A DNA stretch of 64,000 nucleotides from Mucilaginibacter_A sp050955045 (GCA_050955045.1 JBPBQV010000002.1:248001-312000), one strand, 5' to 3'; shown: positions 1 through 9,500, counted from the stretch's first letter. Translations and numbers: made by a program. The notes: generated by a model not told the origin, from the letters alone.

Positions 1-195
1 AACCGGATGGCAATGCGGTAATAATTGCGGCGTTAATTTTGCGCCTAAAAATCCAGCTGCTTGCGCTACATCAAACAGATTACCTTTAGGCAACTGGTTA
101 TTTTTAATGAGTTGAATAGTTGGTTCTGTACAAAAAATTACGCTGACAGCGCGCGCCGTACGAAGCGTAATTTGTTTATGGGTAACGTTTTGCAT
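1..195 (-). CDS. moaC: MoaC, cyclic pyranopterin monophosphate synthase (partial, N-terminal 65 residues)
   Basis: The gene runs off the left edge, so only the first 65 residues are visible. They include TLRTARA near residue 10, a KGN-x-FDVA stretch near 37, and GAKLTPQLLPHCHP at 51-64. These are hallmarks of MoaC, which with MoaA converts GTP to cyclic pyranopterin monophosphate in molybdenum cofactor synthesis. The ATG lies at 193-195, 28 bases downstream of the MOSC gene on the same strand, so the two are probably co-transcribed. A copy of the dispersed 14-base motif (194-207) overlaps the start codon. Whether the protein carries a fused C-terminal domain cannot be seen. Confidence 0.9.
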   Translation of the reverse strand, partial: MQNVTHKQITLRTARAVSVIFCTEPTIQLIKNNQLPKGNLFDVAQAAGFLGAKLTPQLLPHCHPV

Positions 196-223
196 ACTGT
201 TTTTATCAGTGTAAAAACTGACT

Positions 224-1048
224 TTAGGAGATAAATTTTTCTGGTTTTAGTTTTTTAATCAGGATTTCATCACCAATGCTGATGGTACCTTCGCCTTCGT
301 GGATCAGGTTTTGTCCGAAGTAAACCTTATTGTTTTTTTTGCGGTAACCGGATAGTGTTTTTAACGGCTCTTTTCCTGCAATTCCGCTTTCCTGATTAAT
401 GGTAACAACCGGACAACGGGCACAAGGTTTTACGCCATGAAATTCTATACTGCCGATAGAGAAATGTAGCATCTGATCTTCTTGATGCGCTTCTCCGCCG
501 GTAAAAACAATATTCGGGCGAAAACGATCCATCGAAACAGCTTCTTTTAAACGGTTATTTAACTCAGTAAGCGAATTCTCACCAATTATCAAACACGAAA
601 AAGCATCGGCAAAAGAAGTAATATGCTGCAAACCGGCATATTCCTGATCTACCAACCGCTTGGTGTTGGCCGGCATATAAACCAGCCTGCATTTTACTTC
701 AAGCATTTTGGTAAACCATTTATCAATTTCGTTATCTACAAACTCTGCTGCACATTCATCATCCCAAATGGTACAAATAGCTTCTTCTTTTGCATCAAAC
801 AAAAACGGAACAGCAACAAATTCTTCGGGTTGATGGCGGTGCATAACCAGCAAACCTTTAGGTGTTAATTCTACATAAAGCAAGGCCATTTCCGGAATTT
901 CACGCTGTGATAAAAACCGGTTGTTTTCATCTACCAGCATCCAGCGACGATCATGCTCCAAACCGCGACTGCCAACTTCTGCTGTATTTAACGCAATACC
1001 GCCAAGCGATTTTATGGGATAAATAAAAAGCCCGCTAATTTTTAACAT
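224..1048 (-). CDS. MOSC domain protein with N-terminal MOSC beta barrel (YcbX/mARC-like)
   Basis: 274 residues. The N-terminal third (about 1-120) matches the MOSC N-terminal beta-barrel, opening with ISGLFIYPIKSLGG and GLEHDRRWMLVD. The C-terminal half is the MOSC domain with a KPCARC motif (C209, C212), where family members bind the molybdenum cofactor through cysteine. YcbX and eukaryotic mARC reduce N-hydroxylated compounds, but YcbX also has a C-terminal ferredoxin domain that is absent here, so electrons would come from a separate partner. The moaC gene directly downstream supports a molybdoenzyme role. The substrate is unknown. A TACCTTTA box ends 4 bases before the ATG. Confidence 0.85.
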   Translation of the reverse strand: MLKISGLFIYPIKSLGGIALNTAEVGSRGLEHDRRWMLVDENNRFLSQREIPEMALLYVELTPKGLLVMHRHQPEEFVAVPFLFDAKEEAICTIWDDECAAEFVDNEIDKWFTKMLEVKCRLVYMPANTKRLVDQEYAGLQHITSFADAFSCLIIGENSLTELNNRLKEAVSMDRFRPNIVFTGGEAHQEDQMLHFSIGSIEFHGVKPCARCPVVTINQESGIAGKEPLKTLSGYRKKNNKVYFGQNLIHEGEGTISIGDEILIKKLKPEKFIS

Positions 1049-1052
1049 GGAA

Positions 1053-1060
1053 TAAAGGTA
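1053..1060 (-). promoter_or_regulatory. Candidate -7 box (TACCTTTA) just before the MOSC gene
   Basis: On the minus strand TACCTTTA matches TAnnTTTG, the Bacteroidota -7 consensus, at all but the last base. It ends 4 bases before the start codon at 1048. If it is used, the mRNA would have almost no leader. No convincing -33 element was seen. Confidence 0.35.
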
Positions 1061-1158
1061 TAAGCAATTTTAGTTTTTGGACGAAGATGTTTGCGCAAAT
1101 AACAAAAATGGTTTTGATAACCGGATAAATTGCCTAGCAAATTAAAAAACTTTAGGAA

Positions 1159-1200
1159 ACTTAAAACGGGTTGTTGCCATGGCAACAACCCGTTTTAAGT
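1159..1200. terminator. Perfect 42-bp palindrome, probable terminator
   Basis: A perfect inverted repeat with 21-base arms (1159-1179 and 1180-1200) and no spacer, centred on CCATGG. It lies 41 bases past the stop of the minus-strand START-like gene. Read on that strand, the hairpin is followed by TTTCC and then TTTTTT, so it probably acts as an intrinsic terminator. Confidence 0.7.
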
Positions 1201-1241
1201 TTGTAATAACTTTTGATGGATATTTAAAACTACTTCTTTTA

Positions 1242-1688
1242 TCAACCTAAATATTGATCTAAAGAATCTAAAGCTTTTACCCAACCTTCTTGGTGCGGTG
1301 TGATGGATTCATTATCTTTAAAATTGTCCTGCGTTACTTTTATCTTGCTATTATCACCATCGGCTAAAAATTCTATGGTCAATTTATGGTCGCTTTTTTG
1401 CACACCATCTGTTGATACATCCCAGTTCCAGCTGTAAACCAGTTTTTCGTTCTCTTTTACTTCGCTGTATTTACCGGTAATCAATAAACTTGGTTGTTCA
1501 TCTTTACCAACAAATTCGTATTTAATATTGCCGCCTTCTTTCACTTCCTGTTCTACATTTGATAGCTCATTTCCGGATGGTTTCCACCATTGTTTCAAAT
1601 CTTCTTCAGTTATCCAGGCCCTGTATAATTTTTCTACAGATACATTAAAATTATGTTCTACGTTTAGCTCAAGTGTTTTAGTTTCCAT
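1242..1688 (-). CDS. SRPBCC/START-like domain protein (AHSA1 family)
   Basis: 148 residues from the ATG at 1686-1688. A longer reading frame adds 31 residues, but they look non-coding (Leu-rich, then Lys), whereas METKTLELNVEHNF is the normal beginning of the fold. The sequence VEKLYRAWITEEDLKQWWKP, the beta-strand alternation and a C-terminal helix with EGWVKALDSLDQYL match the AHSA1-like branch of the SRPBCC superfamily. This fold is a hydrophobic pocket used for ligand binding or chaperone assistance. No ligand can be inferred. It is a single-gene unit ending at the 42-bp palindrome. Confidence 0.8.
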   Translation of the reverse strand: METKTLELNVEHNFNVSVEKLYRAWITEEDLKQWWKPSGNELSNVEQEVKEGGNIKYEFVGKDEQPSLLITGKYSEVKENEKLVYSWNWDVSTDGVQKSDHKLTIEFLADGDNSKIKVTQDNFKDNESITPHQEGWVKALDSLDQYLG

Positions 1689-1855
1689 AATTGGTTTTTT
1701 AATTAAAGCGAATAAAACCAGAAAAGGTTTGGAATGAAAATCTGCTTCTTCCCGAAAATTGTTTGGTAAAAGAAGCATCACGGAAACAATTGTAAGGTTT
1801 TATCAGCCTTACAATAGCTAAAATATTATACGCTGAATTACCTTTTTAAGCTATA

Positions 1856-1885
1856 AATGAATATTTTTCAGCATTAATATTCATT
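1856..1885. promoter_or_regulatory. 10-10-10 inverted repeat abutting the S9 peptidase start codon
   Basis: AATGAATATT (1856-1865) and its exact reverse complement AATATTCATT (1876-1885) are separated by 10 bases. The right arm touches the ATG at 1886. The centre-to-centre distance of two helical turns suits a dimeric repressor, and in RNA the hairpin would sit at the ribosome entry site. No regulator is identified. Confidence 0.4.
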
Positions 1886-4384
1886 ATGAGAAATTCTTTA
1901 CCATTACTGCTCTCTTTCTGCTTGTGTTTATCTGCTAAAGCACAAAAACCCGATCAAAATCCAGTTCCAATTAAAGCTAATTATGCTTTAGCGGCGCGTT
2001 TCTCTCCCAAAAAACTACAAAAAATGGTTTTTTCGACTTCGGTTGATGCACACTGGCTTAAAAACTCCGACCGTTTCTGGTATATGTTTGAAACCAACTC
2101 TGGTAAAAAATGGTATCTGGTTGATCCGGCTGCGCGAAGCAAAAAGTTATTGTTTGATAATGCCAAAGTTGCCGCCGCTGTTACTTTAATTGTGCGCGAT
2201 CCATTTGATGCGCAACATTTGCCCATCGAAAATTTAAAGTTTACCAAGGATGAGAAAAGCATTCAGTTTGATTTGAAAAGCACAATCGATGTTGTAAAAA
2301 AAGAACGAAAAGATAAAAAAGCAGCAGATTCATTAGAGAAAAAAACCTTTTACTTTCAATACAATCTGCAAACCGGCAAATTAGCTGAACTGGTAAATTA
2401 CGAAAAAGTAAAACCCAAACCGATGTGGGCTTCAATTGCGCCAGATAGTTCGGCCATAATCTTCGCCAAAAATTATAACTTGTATTGGATAGATAAAGCC
2501 AACTACAAAAAAGCCTTAAAAAATGAAGATGACAGCACAATTGTAGAGCACCAACTAACCAAAGATGGCGTAGAAAACTATGCGTACGGCGGTAGTTTTA
2601 TGAACGAAACCAATGTTGAATTGGAAAAAAACAAAAAGAAACGCAAACCAACACAGGTTTTGTGGTCGCCGGATGCCAAACATTTTGCCATGATCCGCAG
2701 CGATAATCGCAAGCTAAAAGATTTTTGGGTGATTAATAGTGTTGCAGAACCAAGGCCAACTTTAGAAACTTACAAGTATCAGCTTCCCGGAGAAAAAGAA
2801 AACCCGATAAAAGAAATGTTGCTGTTTGATTTCGATGCGAAAACTTCTAAAAAGTTAAATGTTGCTGTATTTAAGGATCAGGAATTATCTACGTGGCCAG
2901 CACCAACTTTGCAAAAAAACCGTGATGACGAATTCCGCCCAAACTTATGGCTAGGCAACAACAATCAATTTTACTTTTACCGCACCGGCCGCGATTTGAA
3001 AAAGATTGATGTTTGCAAAGTTGACATTCAAACCGGAAAAGTTGATGTATTGATTCAGGAAAGATTAAATACTTACCTCGAAATTAATCGACCGGGTTTG
3101 GTTAATGATGGTAAAGAAATCATTGAATGGAGCGAGCGCGATGGCTGGGCACATTTTTACTTGTGTGATGAAACTGGAAAGTTGAAAAATCAGATTACTT
3201 CCGGTTCTTTTCATTGTGATAATATCGTAAATATTGATGCTAAGAACCGCATCTTGTATTTTACGGCTTCGGGCAGAGAAGCAAACGAAAATCCTTATTA
3301 CACACATTTGTACAGCATTCATTTTGATGGCAGCAAAATGCAATTATTGGATGCCGGCAACTTTGATCACGCTTCCAGTTTAAATGATAATAACAGGTTT
3401 TTTGTAAATACTTTTTCGCGTGTAAATACCATTCCAAAAGCAATTTTGTATGATTACATGGGACACAAAATAATGGACTTGGAAACTGCTGATTTATCCA
3501 ACTTAATGGCTGCGGGTTACAAGTTTCCGGAGCCAATTAAACTAAAAGCAGATGATGGCATTACCGATTTATACGGCGTAATGTACAAACCTTATGATTT
3601 TGATGCACAAAAGAAGTATCCGCTGATTGAATATGTTTATCCCGGCCCACAAACGGAAGCCGTAAATACAACTTTCACCAGAAGTATGGATGCCAATGAA
3701 AGATTAGCGCAATTTGGATTTGTGGTGATTACAATTGGAAACCGCGGCGGAAACCCGGGTCGGTCTAAATGGTATCACAATTATGGCTATGGCAACCTGC
3801 GCGATTATGGTTTAGCTGATAAAAAGGCTGCCGCAGAGCAAATGGCCGATAAATATCCTTTTGTTGATATCAACCGCGTTGGCATTACCGGGCATTCAGG
3901 CGGCGGTTTTATGTCAACCGCAGCCATGCTGGTTTATCCTGATTTTTTTAAGGTCGCTGTTTCAGAATCTGGCAATCATGATAACAGTATTTATAACCGC
4001 TGGTGGAGCGAAAAACATAATGGTTTGAAAGAAACGATTACTCCAAAAGGTGATACAACTTTCCAATATTCGATTGATAAAAACCAGGATCTGGCTAAAA
4101 ATTTAAAAGGACATTTGCTGCTTTCTACCGGAGATATTGACAACAATGTTAGTCCGTCAAACACCATTCGTTTAATTAATGCTTTGATCAAAGCCAACAA
4201 AAGGTTTGATTATGTTTTGCTGCCCGGCCAGCGCCACGCTTATGGCGATATGACGGAATATTTTTTCTGGCAAAAAGGAGATTACTTTTGCAAGTATTTG
4301 CTGGGAGATTTTTCGCAACCAGTTGATATGATGGAAATGGATAGAGAGGTAGAAATGAATGGCAAAAAACCCGTTGCTAATTAG
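1886..4384 (+). CDS. Secreted S9 family dipeptidyl peptidase (DPP IV-like)
   Basis: 832 residues. Residues 1-19 form a signal peptide (hydrophobic LPLLLSFCLCL, then AKAQ), so the enzyme is exported, probably to the periplasm. A long N-terminal part (about 30-560) fits the eight-bladed DPP IV beta-propeller. The C-terminal alpha/beta-hydrolase carries GHSGGG with the nucleophile Ser671, Asp752 in GDIDNNV and His784 in GQRHAYG, so the triad is complete. Family members cut dipeptides, often X-Pro, from peptide N-termini for nutrition. It appears to be a single-gene unit. No double-Glu DPP IV motif was confirmed, so the exact specificity is open. Confidence 0.9.
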   Translation: MRNSLPLLLSFCLCLSAKAQKPDQNPVPIKANYALAARFSPKKLQKMVFSTSVDAHWLKNSDRFWYMFETNSGKKWYLVDPAARSKKLLFDNAKVAAAVTLIVRDPFDAQHLPIENLKFTKDEKSIQFDLKSTIDVVKKERKDKKAADSLEKKTFYFQYNLQTGKLAELVNYEKVKPKPMWASIAPDSSAIIFAKNYNLYWIDKANYKKALKNEDDSTIVEHQLTKDGVENYAYGGSFMNETNVELEKNKKKRKPTQVLWSPDAKHFAMIRSDNRKLKDFWVINSVAEPRPTLETYKYQLPGEKENPIKEMLLFDFDAKTSKKLNVAVFKDQELSTWPAPTLQKNRDDEFRPNLWLGNNNQFYFYRTGRDLKKIDVCKVDIQTGKVDVLIQERLNTYLEINRPGLVNDGKEIIEWSERDGWAHFYLCDETGKLKNQITSGSFHCDNIVNIDAKNRILYFTASGREANENPYYTHLYSIHFDGSKMQLLDAGNFDHASSLNDNNRFFVNTFSRVNTIPKAILYDYMGHKIMDLETADLSNLMAAGYKFPEPIKLKADDGITDLYGVMYKPYDFDAQKKYPLIEYVYPGPQTEAVNTTFTRSMDANERLAQFGFVVITIGNRGGNPGRSKWYHNYGYGNLRDYGLADKKAAAEQMADKYPFVDINRVGITGHSGGGFMSTAAMLVYPDFFKVAVSESGNHDNSIYNRWWSEKHNGLKETITPKGDTTFQYSIDKNQDLAKNLKGHLLLSTGDIDNNVSPSNTIRLINALIKANKRFDYVLLPGQRHAYGDMTEYFFWQKGDYFCKYLLGDFSQPVDMMEMDREVEMNGKKPVAN

Positions 4385-4396
4385 ATTTTATCCTTG

Positions 4397-4407
4397 TAAA
4401 AGAAGCA
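4397..4407 (-). repeat. Isolated copy of the dispersed motif
   Basis: TAAAAGAAGCA, 13 bases after the peptidase stop codon. It is one of about 58 copies in the window; the full list is in the findings. No hairpin accompanies it here. The rest of 4385-4647 is A+T-rich with no other recognisable element. Confidence 0.6.
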
Positions 4408-4647
4408 CAATTAATAGCACCAGTTTATTGTATAGTTTTTTTAATTTGATCAATTTTGGCTTCAATTGTAAATTCAGGATTGCCTTGAGAAGATACAAGT
4501 ATATTTTAAAATTGTAATATTTTGATAATTAAATAATTTGTTAACAGAAACAAAATCAATAACTTGTCGTTACACTAAAAAAGTAAAACTATTTATATAG
4601 AAAAATAACTTTTAACTATAAACCTTCTATTAATTATAAAACTAATA

Positions 4648-4655
4648 TACATTTG
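4648..4655 (+). promoter_or_regulatory. -7 box TACATTTG, 3 bases before a start codon
   Basis: An exact match to the Bacteroidota -7 consensus TAnnTTTG. Only three bases separate it from the ATG at 4659. Transcription from such a box starts a few bases downstream, so the message would be leaderless or nearly so. The TTG within the box is in frame and can be mistaken for a start codon. Confidence 0.55.
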
Positions 4656-4658
4656 TAC

Positions 4659-5162
4659 ATGGCAAACATAACAGAAAAAGAAATTGTAGGTTTTCTTAAA
4701 GAAAAGATTAAAACCATTCAGGCAGAAGTTAAAAAGTATGAAGATTTGTTAAACGCATTTAGCGGCACTTCAACTCCAACAAAATCAGCCAAACAAACTA
4801 AAGAAAATCTTTTGGATGCAGTTTTAGAAGAAGCAGAAGATACAGCATCTGTAAAATCTCCTAAAAAGAAAGCTGATGCAAAACCTTCCAAAAGCAGCAA
4901 AACAGCAACACCAAAAGCTTTGGAAGTTCCGGTAGAATATTCTGCTGATTTAGGCTTAAGCGGTAAAATTGCATTTGCTTTGAATGAAATTGGTGAAGGT
5001 TTTGGTCAGGATATTGCAAGCGCAATGGCTCAATACGAACCACAAAGCGATGCAGAAAAACTGTTTAAACAAATTGCAAGTGTACTTTCTAACCTGAAAG
5101 CAAAAGGTGTTTTAACCACCGTAAAAGAAGGCAGAAGAGATAAATATTCTTTAGCCAAATAA
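4659..5162 (+). CDS. Unrecognised protein: N-terminal coiled coil, Lys/Ser-rich linker, C-terminal winged-helix-like domain
   Basis: 167 residues from the ATG at 4659. An in-frame TTG two codons earlier belongs to the promoter box. Residues 1-35 are strongly helical and charged, consistent with a coiled coil. Residues 38-88 are a low-complexity Lys/Ser/Ala/Thr linker resembling histone-like tails. Residues 97-167 look like a winged helix: helices around KIAFALNEI and EKLFKQIASVLSNLKAKG, then a beta-wing with VKEGRRDKYSL. This suggests a small DNA-binding or nucleoid protein, by inference from fold pattern only. It is a single-gene unit bounded by a strong terminator. Confidence 0.75.
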   Translation: MANITEKEIVGFLKEKIKTIQAEVKKYEDLLNAFSGTSTPTKSAKQTKENLLDAVLEEAEDTASVKSPKKKADAKPSKSSKTATPKALEVPVEYSADLGLSGKIAFALNEIGEGFGQDIASAMAQYEPQSDAEKLFKQIASVLSNLKAKGVLTTVKEGRRDKYSLAK

Positions 5163-5170
5163 ATAATTAG

Positions 5171-5200
5171 ATACTGTTTTTATATTCGTAAAAACAGTAT
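5171..5200. repeat. Paired dispersed motif, perfect 30-bp gapped palindrome (12-6-12)
   Basis: ATACTGTTTTTA (5171-5182), spacer TATTCG, then TAAAAACAGTAT (5189-5200). It begins 9 bases after the stop codon at 5162 and just before a larger terminator. This is the cleanest example of the 11-6-11 paired arrangement found five times in the window. Confidence 0.8.
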
Positions 5201-5202
5201 TC

Positions 5203-5257
5203 ATTTTACCAAACAACAAAGGCTGCGATTATTGCAGCCTTTGTTGTTTGGTAAAAT
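5203..5257. terminator. Intrinsic terminator with 24-bp perfect stem
   Basis: Arms 5203-5226 and 5234-5257 are perfect reverse complements with a 7-base loop (GATTATT). The G+C-rich inner part (GGCTGC/GCAGCC) is followed by TTTGTTGTTT inside the stem. It terminates the gene ending at 5162 and may work in both directions. Confidence 0.85.
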
Positions 5258-5414
5258 TGATATTGCTAGACTTACTATTTATTTCCAACACTTAAAAAAG
5301 TATACGGATTGAGTTGGATCAATTTATCAACAACAACTTTTAACTTCTTCTTTAAAGAACATTAAAAATGCCATTCACAAGGTGTAACAATTATCTGATC
5401 CAAAAATTATGTCT

Positions 5415-5425
5415 TAAAAGAAGCA
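5415..5425 (-). repeat. Isolated copy of the dispersed motif
   Basis: TAAAAGAAGCA between the two convergent units of this junction. The surrounding 5258-5472 shows no gene and no other clear structure. Confidence 0.55.
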
Positions 5426-5472
5426 TTACAATTTTGGTGTATTAAAAATAATTGATCCAAAATATAAAGAAA

Positions 5473-5506
5473 CCAAAGCCTGCAATTAGCGAGTTGCAGG
5501 CTTTGG
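5473..5506 (-). terminator. Terminator of the adhesin-PorP operon
   Basis: 13-base perfect arms (5473-5485 and 5494-5506, CCAAAGCCTGCAA type) with an 8-base loop. On the minus strand the stem is followed by TTTCTTTATATTTT. It lies about 30 bases past the stop of the PorP/SprF gene. Confidence 0.85.
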
Positions 5507-5536
5507 CTTAAAAGTAATATTTCAATTTTTCTCTAA

Positions 5537-6481
5537 TTATTCTTTATATAAATGCAACTTCAATCCAACTTCAAAACTGCCGTTGGTATAAGTTTTTAAC
5601 GGAGCTGTTTCGGTTGTGTAAAACAACATTAGCTGTACATTTTTATTAATGTTGGCTCCAAAACCAAAGCTTTCACTTTGCGAACTGTGGTACATGGTGT
5701 AAAAGTGCAGCAAATCGTTTTTCAGGGAAAGGTTGAGGCCGGCATCCAGAATATTTTTATAACCTTCTACACGGCGAAAAGCTACTTTTGGTTCTAAAGT
5801 TGTACCGTCCAGCAAATTTTCCAAACCAAATTTATAACTAACAGAAGTAAAAAACAGCGAACGATCTACACCCATAACAGTTGTGTTCCGCTTAAAAAAA
5901 TGGTTTAAGTTTGGAATGGCACCTTGCACTGTTAAATTATTACTGGTGTAAGATGCGCCAAAATCTCCATCCAAATAAGCTTTATTTTGATTATTGTATC
6001 GATCTATTTGCATATCGCCCTGATCGCCGTCCACATCGTTGTAATTAATTCGCTGATTGGTAACACCGGCAGAAAGTCCGAAATTTAGCTGTTGGTTATT
6101 GCCACCCAAATGTACATGGTAAGCATAAGTGGCAACGGCGCGCGTTTGGCGGAGCAAACCTGCCTGATCATTGCTGATATTTAAACCTAAGCCAACATTT
6201 TTGCCGGCATTGTAATCAGCAGTAATTAATTGAGTTTTCGGGCTGCCTGGTATGGTTGCCCATTGCTGGCGGAGGCCTAAATTCAGGTTTAAACCTTTAT
6301 CCAAACCAGCCATCGCAGGATTTATTAAATACTGGTTTTGAAAATACATAGACGAAAACGGATTAAGTTGCGCACTTGCTGTTTTTATCTGCATAAAAAC
6401 AGTAATCAGCAACAGCAGCAATGCTGTTTTTACGATATATTTTTGAGGGCAGGATATTAATTTTGGAGCTTGAGTTTTCAT
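5537..6481 (-). CDS. PorP/SprF family type IX secretion system membrane protein
   Basis: 314 residues. A signal peptide ends near residue 37 (hydrophobic TALLLLLITVFM, then TASA). The mature protein opens with NPFSSMYFQNQYLINPAMAG, the signature of the PorP/SprF family, followed by alternating strands of an outer-membrane beta-barrel ending in aromatic LKLHLY. In Flavobacterium, SprF-like proteins are dedicated partners for secretion of cargo with type B (CHU_C) C-terminal domains. The gene lies 46 bases downstream of exactly such a cargo gene, so it is probably the partner of that adhesin. The signal-peptide region holds three copies of the dispersed motif (6377-6432). Confidence 0.92.
   Translation of the reverse strand: MKTQAPKLISCPQKYIVKTALLLLLITVFMQIKTASAQLNPFSSMYFQNQYLINPAMAGLDKGLNLNLGLRQQWATIPGSPKTQLITADYNAGKNVGLGLNISNDQAGLLRQTRAVATYAYHVHLGGNNQQLNFGLSAGVTNQRINYNDVDGDQGDMQIDRYNNQNKAYLDGDFGASYTSNNLTVQGAIPNLNHFFKRNTTVMGVDRSLFFTSVSYKFGLENLLDGTTLEPKVAFRRVEGYKNILDAGLNLSLKNDLLHFYTMYHSSQSESFGFGANINKNVQLMLFYTTETAPLKTYTNGSFEVGLKLHLYKE
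6377..6432. repeat. Three dispersed-motif copies in the PorP signal-peptide coding region
   Basis: TGCTGTTTTTA (6377-6387), six bases TCTGCA, TAAAAACAGTA (6394-6404), then TGCTGTTTTTA (6422-6432). The first two form the 11-6-11 palindrome with one mismatched position. All lie inside the part of porP that encodes the signal peptide, where sequence constraint is low. Confidence 0.7.
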
Positions 6482-6527
6482 TATTTTGATGATTCGATGT
6501 TAAAAGTTCAGGTTTTTTGGGATAAGA

Positions 6528-9500
6528 TTATCTGTTTCTTAGGATTGTGATAAAACCTTTCATCGGACCTTTGCCTTGGCCGAAATCAATCACATAATAA
6601 TAAGTGCCTTCTGCCAGTGCAGAACCATTTAAAGTACCATCCCAATTATTCGCATAACTTTTTACTTCCAACAGTTTTCTTCCGCCTTTGTCAAAAATTG
6701 AAACTGTGTTGTTCGGATACAGATCAATATTTTTCACCACCCAGGTATCATTTTTACCGTCGCCATTTGGTGTTAAGATATTTGCCGGATGCACCAAGGA
6801 ATAATCATCAGCCACATTTATAGTAATGTGGCTTACAGTACTGCAACCAGAAGCATTGCTTACTTTAACTTGGTAAGTTGTGGTTTGATTTGGACGAACC
6901 TGAATGGTGGCCGTATTGGTTGATCCAATAATACCGAACGCATTGTCCCAGTTATAACTGCTACCACCTGTTGCAGTAAGTGTTACCGTTTCGCCTTTTG
7001 ATATTTGAGTTCCTTGAGCAGATGCAATACTTGCAACCGGCATATCATTTGCCGTAATGGTGAACGTTTGACTAAAGCTATCTGTGCCGCCGTTTGCTAT
7101 GCCGCCGTTATCTTTATTAGTTACGGTAACTACTGCAGTTCCGCTTCCGGCAAGCTGGTAATTTAAAGTTGCTGTACCGTTGGAAACAGCACTAACAGTT
7201 AGGTTTTTAAATAAACCTGGATTGGTAGAACTTACACTTAGAGAATTGTTTTGTGCTGATTCCGGTCCAGGAGTAATGCCACTCAAGCTGATATTTTGTA
7301 CCGATAAACCATAACAAACCGCTTGATTAGGAATTGCTGCCAGTGTTGGTACTTCGTTTACATCAACAATATTAATACTGAAAACCTGGTCTAAGTAAAG
7401 GCCATATTGATTAGTTGCCCTAACTAAAATACTGTAACTGGATTTTAGTTCGTAATCCAGACTGCGGACGGTAGTTACTTTGTTTCCTGCAATGGTAAAC
7501 AAAGCATTATCCGCAGCACCTGTTCCAGCTACTAAACTATAAGTATAAACAGCATTAACATCAAGTGAAGCAGCAGCAAGTGTACCTGCCAATATTCCTG
7601 CTGGCTGATTTTCTAACAAAGTAATTTGTGCCAAACTAACACTATTTACCGTTGCATTGGTAACTGTTAAAGTACCAGGTATAAAAGTAAAATTATAGTT
7701 TGCCGCTGCACCGCCACTAATGGTAATTGGGTAAATACCGGCAGGCGAAACAGTATTTGCAGTAGTGGAAAGTTCTGGTGCTGCAGTAAGGCTGGCTGCA
7801 GTTTCGCCATTAACAAAACCACTGTAAGTAACTGTAAAAACCGGATTAGCTAAGCCATAAATCCTAAATTTGTTATCTGCTTTGACTGTTAATATAGCTT
7901 TTGTAATTGTTAAAGTTCCGGGTACGTACGTAAAGGCATAATTAGCGGCAGTTGCTTCACTTATAGAAATTGGATAAATGCCCGCAGCAGAAGTTGCCGT
8001 TGCAGTAGTACTTATTGCCGGCGGGGTAATTAAACCGGCGTTGGTATCACCATTAACAAAACCTGTATAAGTAAAAGTTAAAACTGGGTTATCCGTACCA
8101 TAAACTTTATTTTGATTGGTAACCGTTAAAACTAACGGTGCTTTGTTTACCGTTAATATTTGTGCAACCGCTGCTGCACCGCTGTAATTTTCGTTCCCAG
8201 CTTGGCTGGCTGTAATGGTGGTTGTTCCTGCGGAGAGGATGTGTACCGCTCCGGCTGCATCAACTGTTGCTACCGACGGATCGCTGCTGGTGTAAGTAAG
8301 CGGTAAACGAGAAGTTGAACTTCCAGCTAAAGCAAAATCTGCATCACCATAAACTTTATCTGATAAAGAAGCAAAGGTAATTGTCTGGCTAATTTGTCCA
8401 ACAGTTAGTGTTCCGCGCACATAATTAATTATATAATTAGCACTTGCTGCACCTAAAACAGTAATTGGATAAGTGCCAACTGCAGAAGCAGTAGTTGCTG
8501 TTGTACTGATAACAGGCGAAGTAGTTAAACTGGTATTGGTATCACCATTAACAAAACCACTGTAAGTAATTGTTAATGCCGGATTAGCAGCACCATAACT
8601 TTTAGCTTGATCATCGGCCGTTAGGGTTAAGGATGCGCGGTTAATAGTTAATTGCTGATTGATACGTGTTGTTGCTATATAATTGTTGTTTCCTAACTGC
8701 AAAGCAGAAATGGTTACGTTTCCTACTTCAACAATATGAACCAGTCCGTTGGCATCAACAGTTGCTATAGCCGGATTACTGCTACTATATGTTACTGGTA
8801 AACCTGATGAAGCAGTAGCATTGAGTGTAAAATCCGGATCACCATAAGTTTTTGGCGAAACCGTAAACGTAATGATTTGGATGCCCGGATAGATAGACAA
8901 TACTCCGTTTATATAGTTAATTTGGTAATTAGCCGCCATTGCTCCGGAAACATTAATCGGATAAGATCCAACAGGAGAAGCAGTGGTTGCTGGCGTAATT
9001 ACAGTTGGTTGAATAGTTAAATTTGCACTGCTTTCTCTGTTTACAAAACCAATGTAACTAACGGTAGGATCAGGGTTTACCGTTCCATAAGTTTTAGTTT
9101 GATTAGTAGCCGTTATGGTTAACGGTGCTTTGTTTACAGTTAAAGTTTGGGCAACATCTGCGGCTGCATTATAGTTTACACTTCCTGATTGCGAAGCGGT
9201 TATGGTAGTTGTACCTACCCCAACAATGTGGACGTTGCCGTTTACAAAAGTGGCTACCGATGAATTGCTGCTGGTATAATTAACTGCCAAACCGGATGAA
9301 GCGTTGGCTCCGGCATCAAAGTCTGTATCACCATAAGTTTTTGCAGGTATTAAGTTGAAGGTAATGGACTGAGAATCTTGCAGCCTGGTTACAGTAAGGT
9401 TATAAGTTTTTTGGGTTGTACCATCCTCCGCAGTTACAACGATGGTAATCGTATTGCTTCCAATATTTAATGGTATGTTAGGAGAAGAACTACCAGATGT

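Noticed and set aside
7650..9350. Regularly spaced repeats that could suggest a CRISPR array
   Set aside because: The units are about 480 bases, diverged and in frame, encoding MBG/BIG2-like domains.
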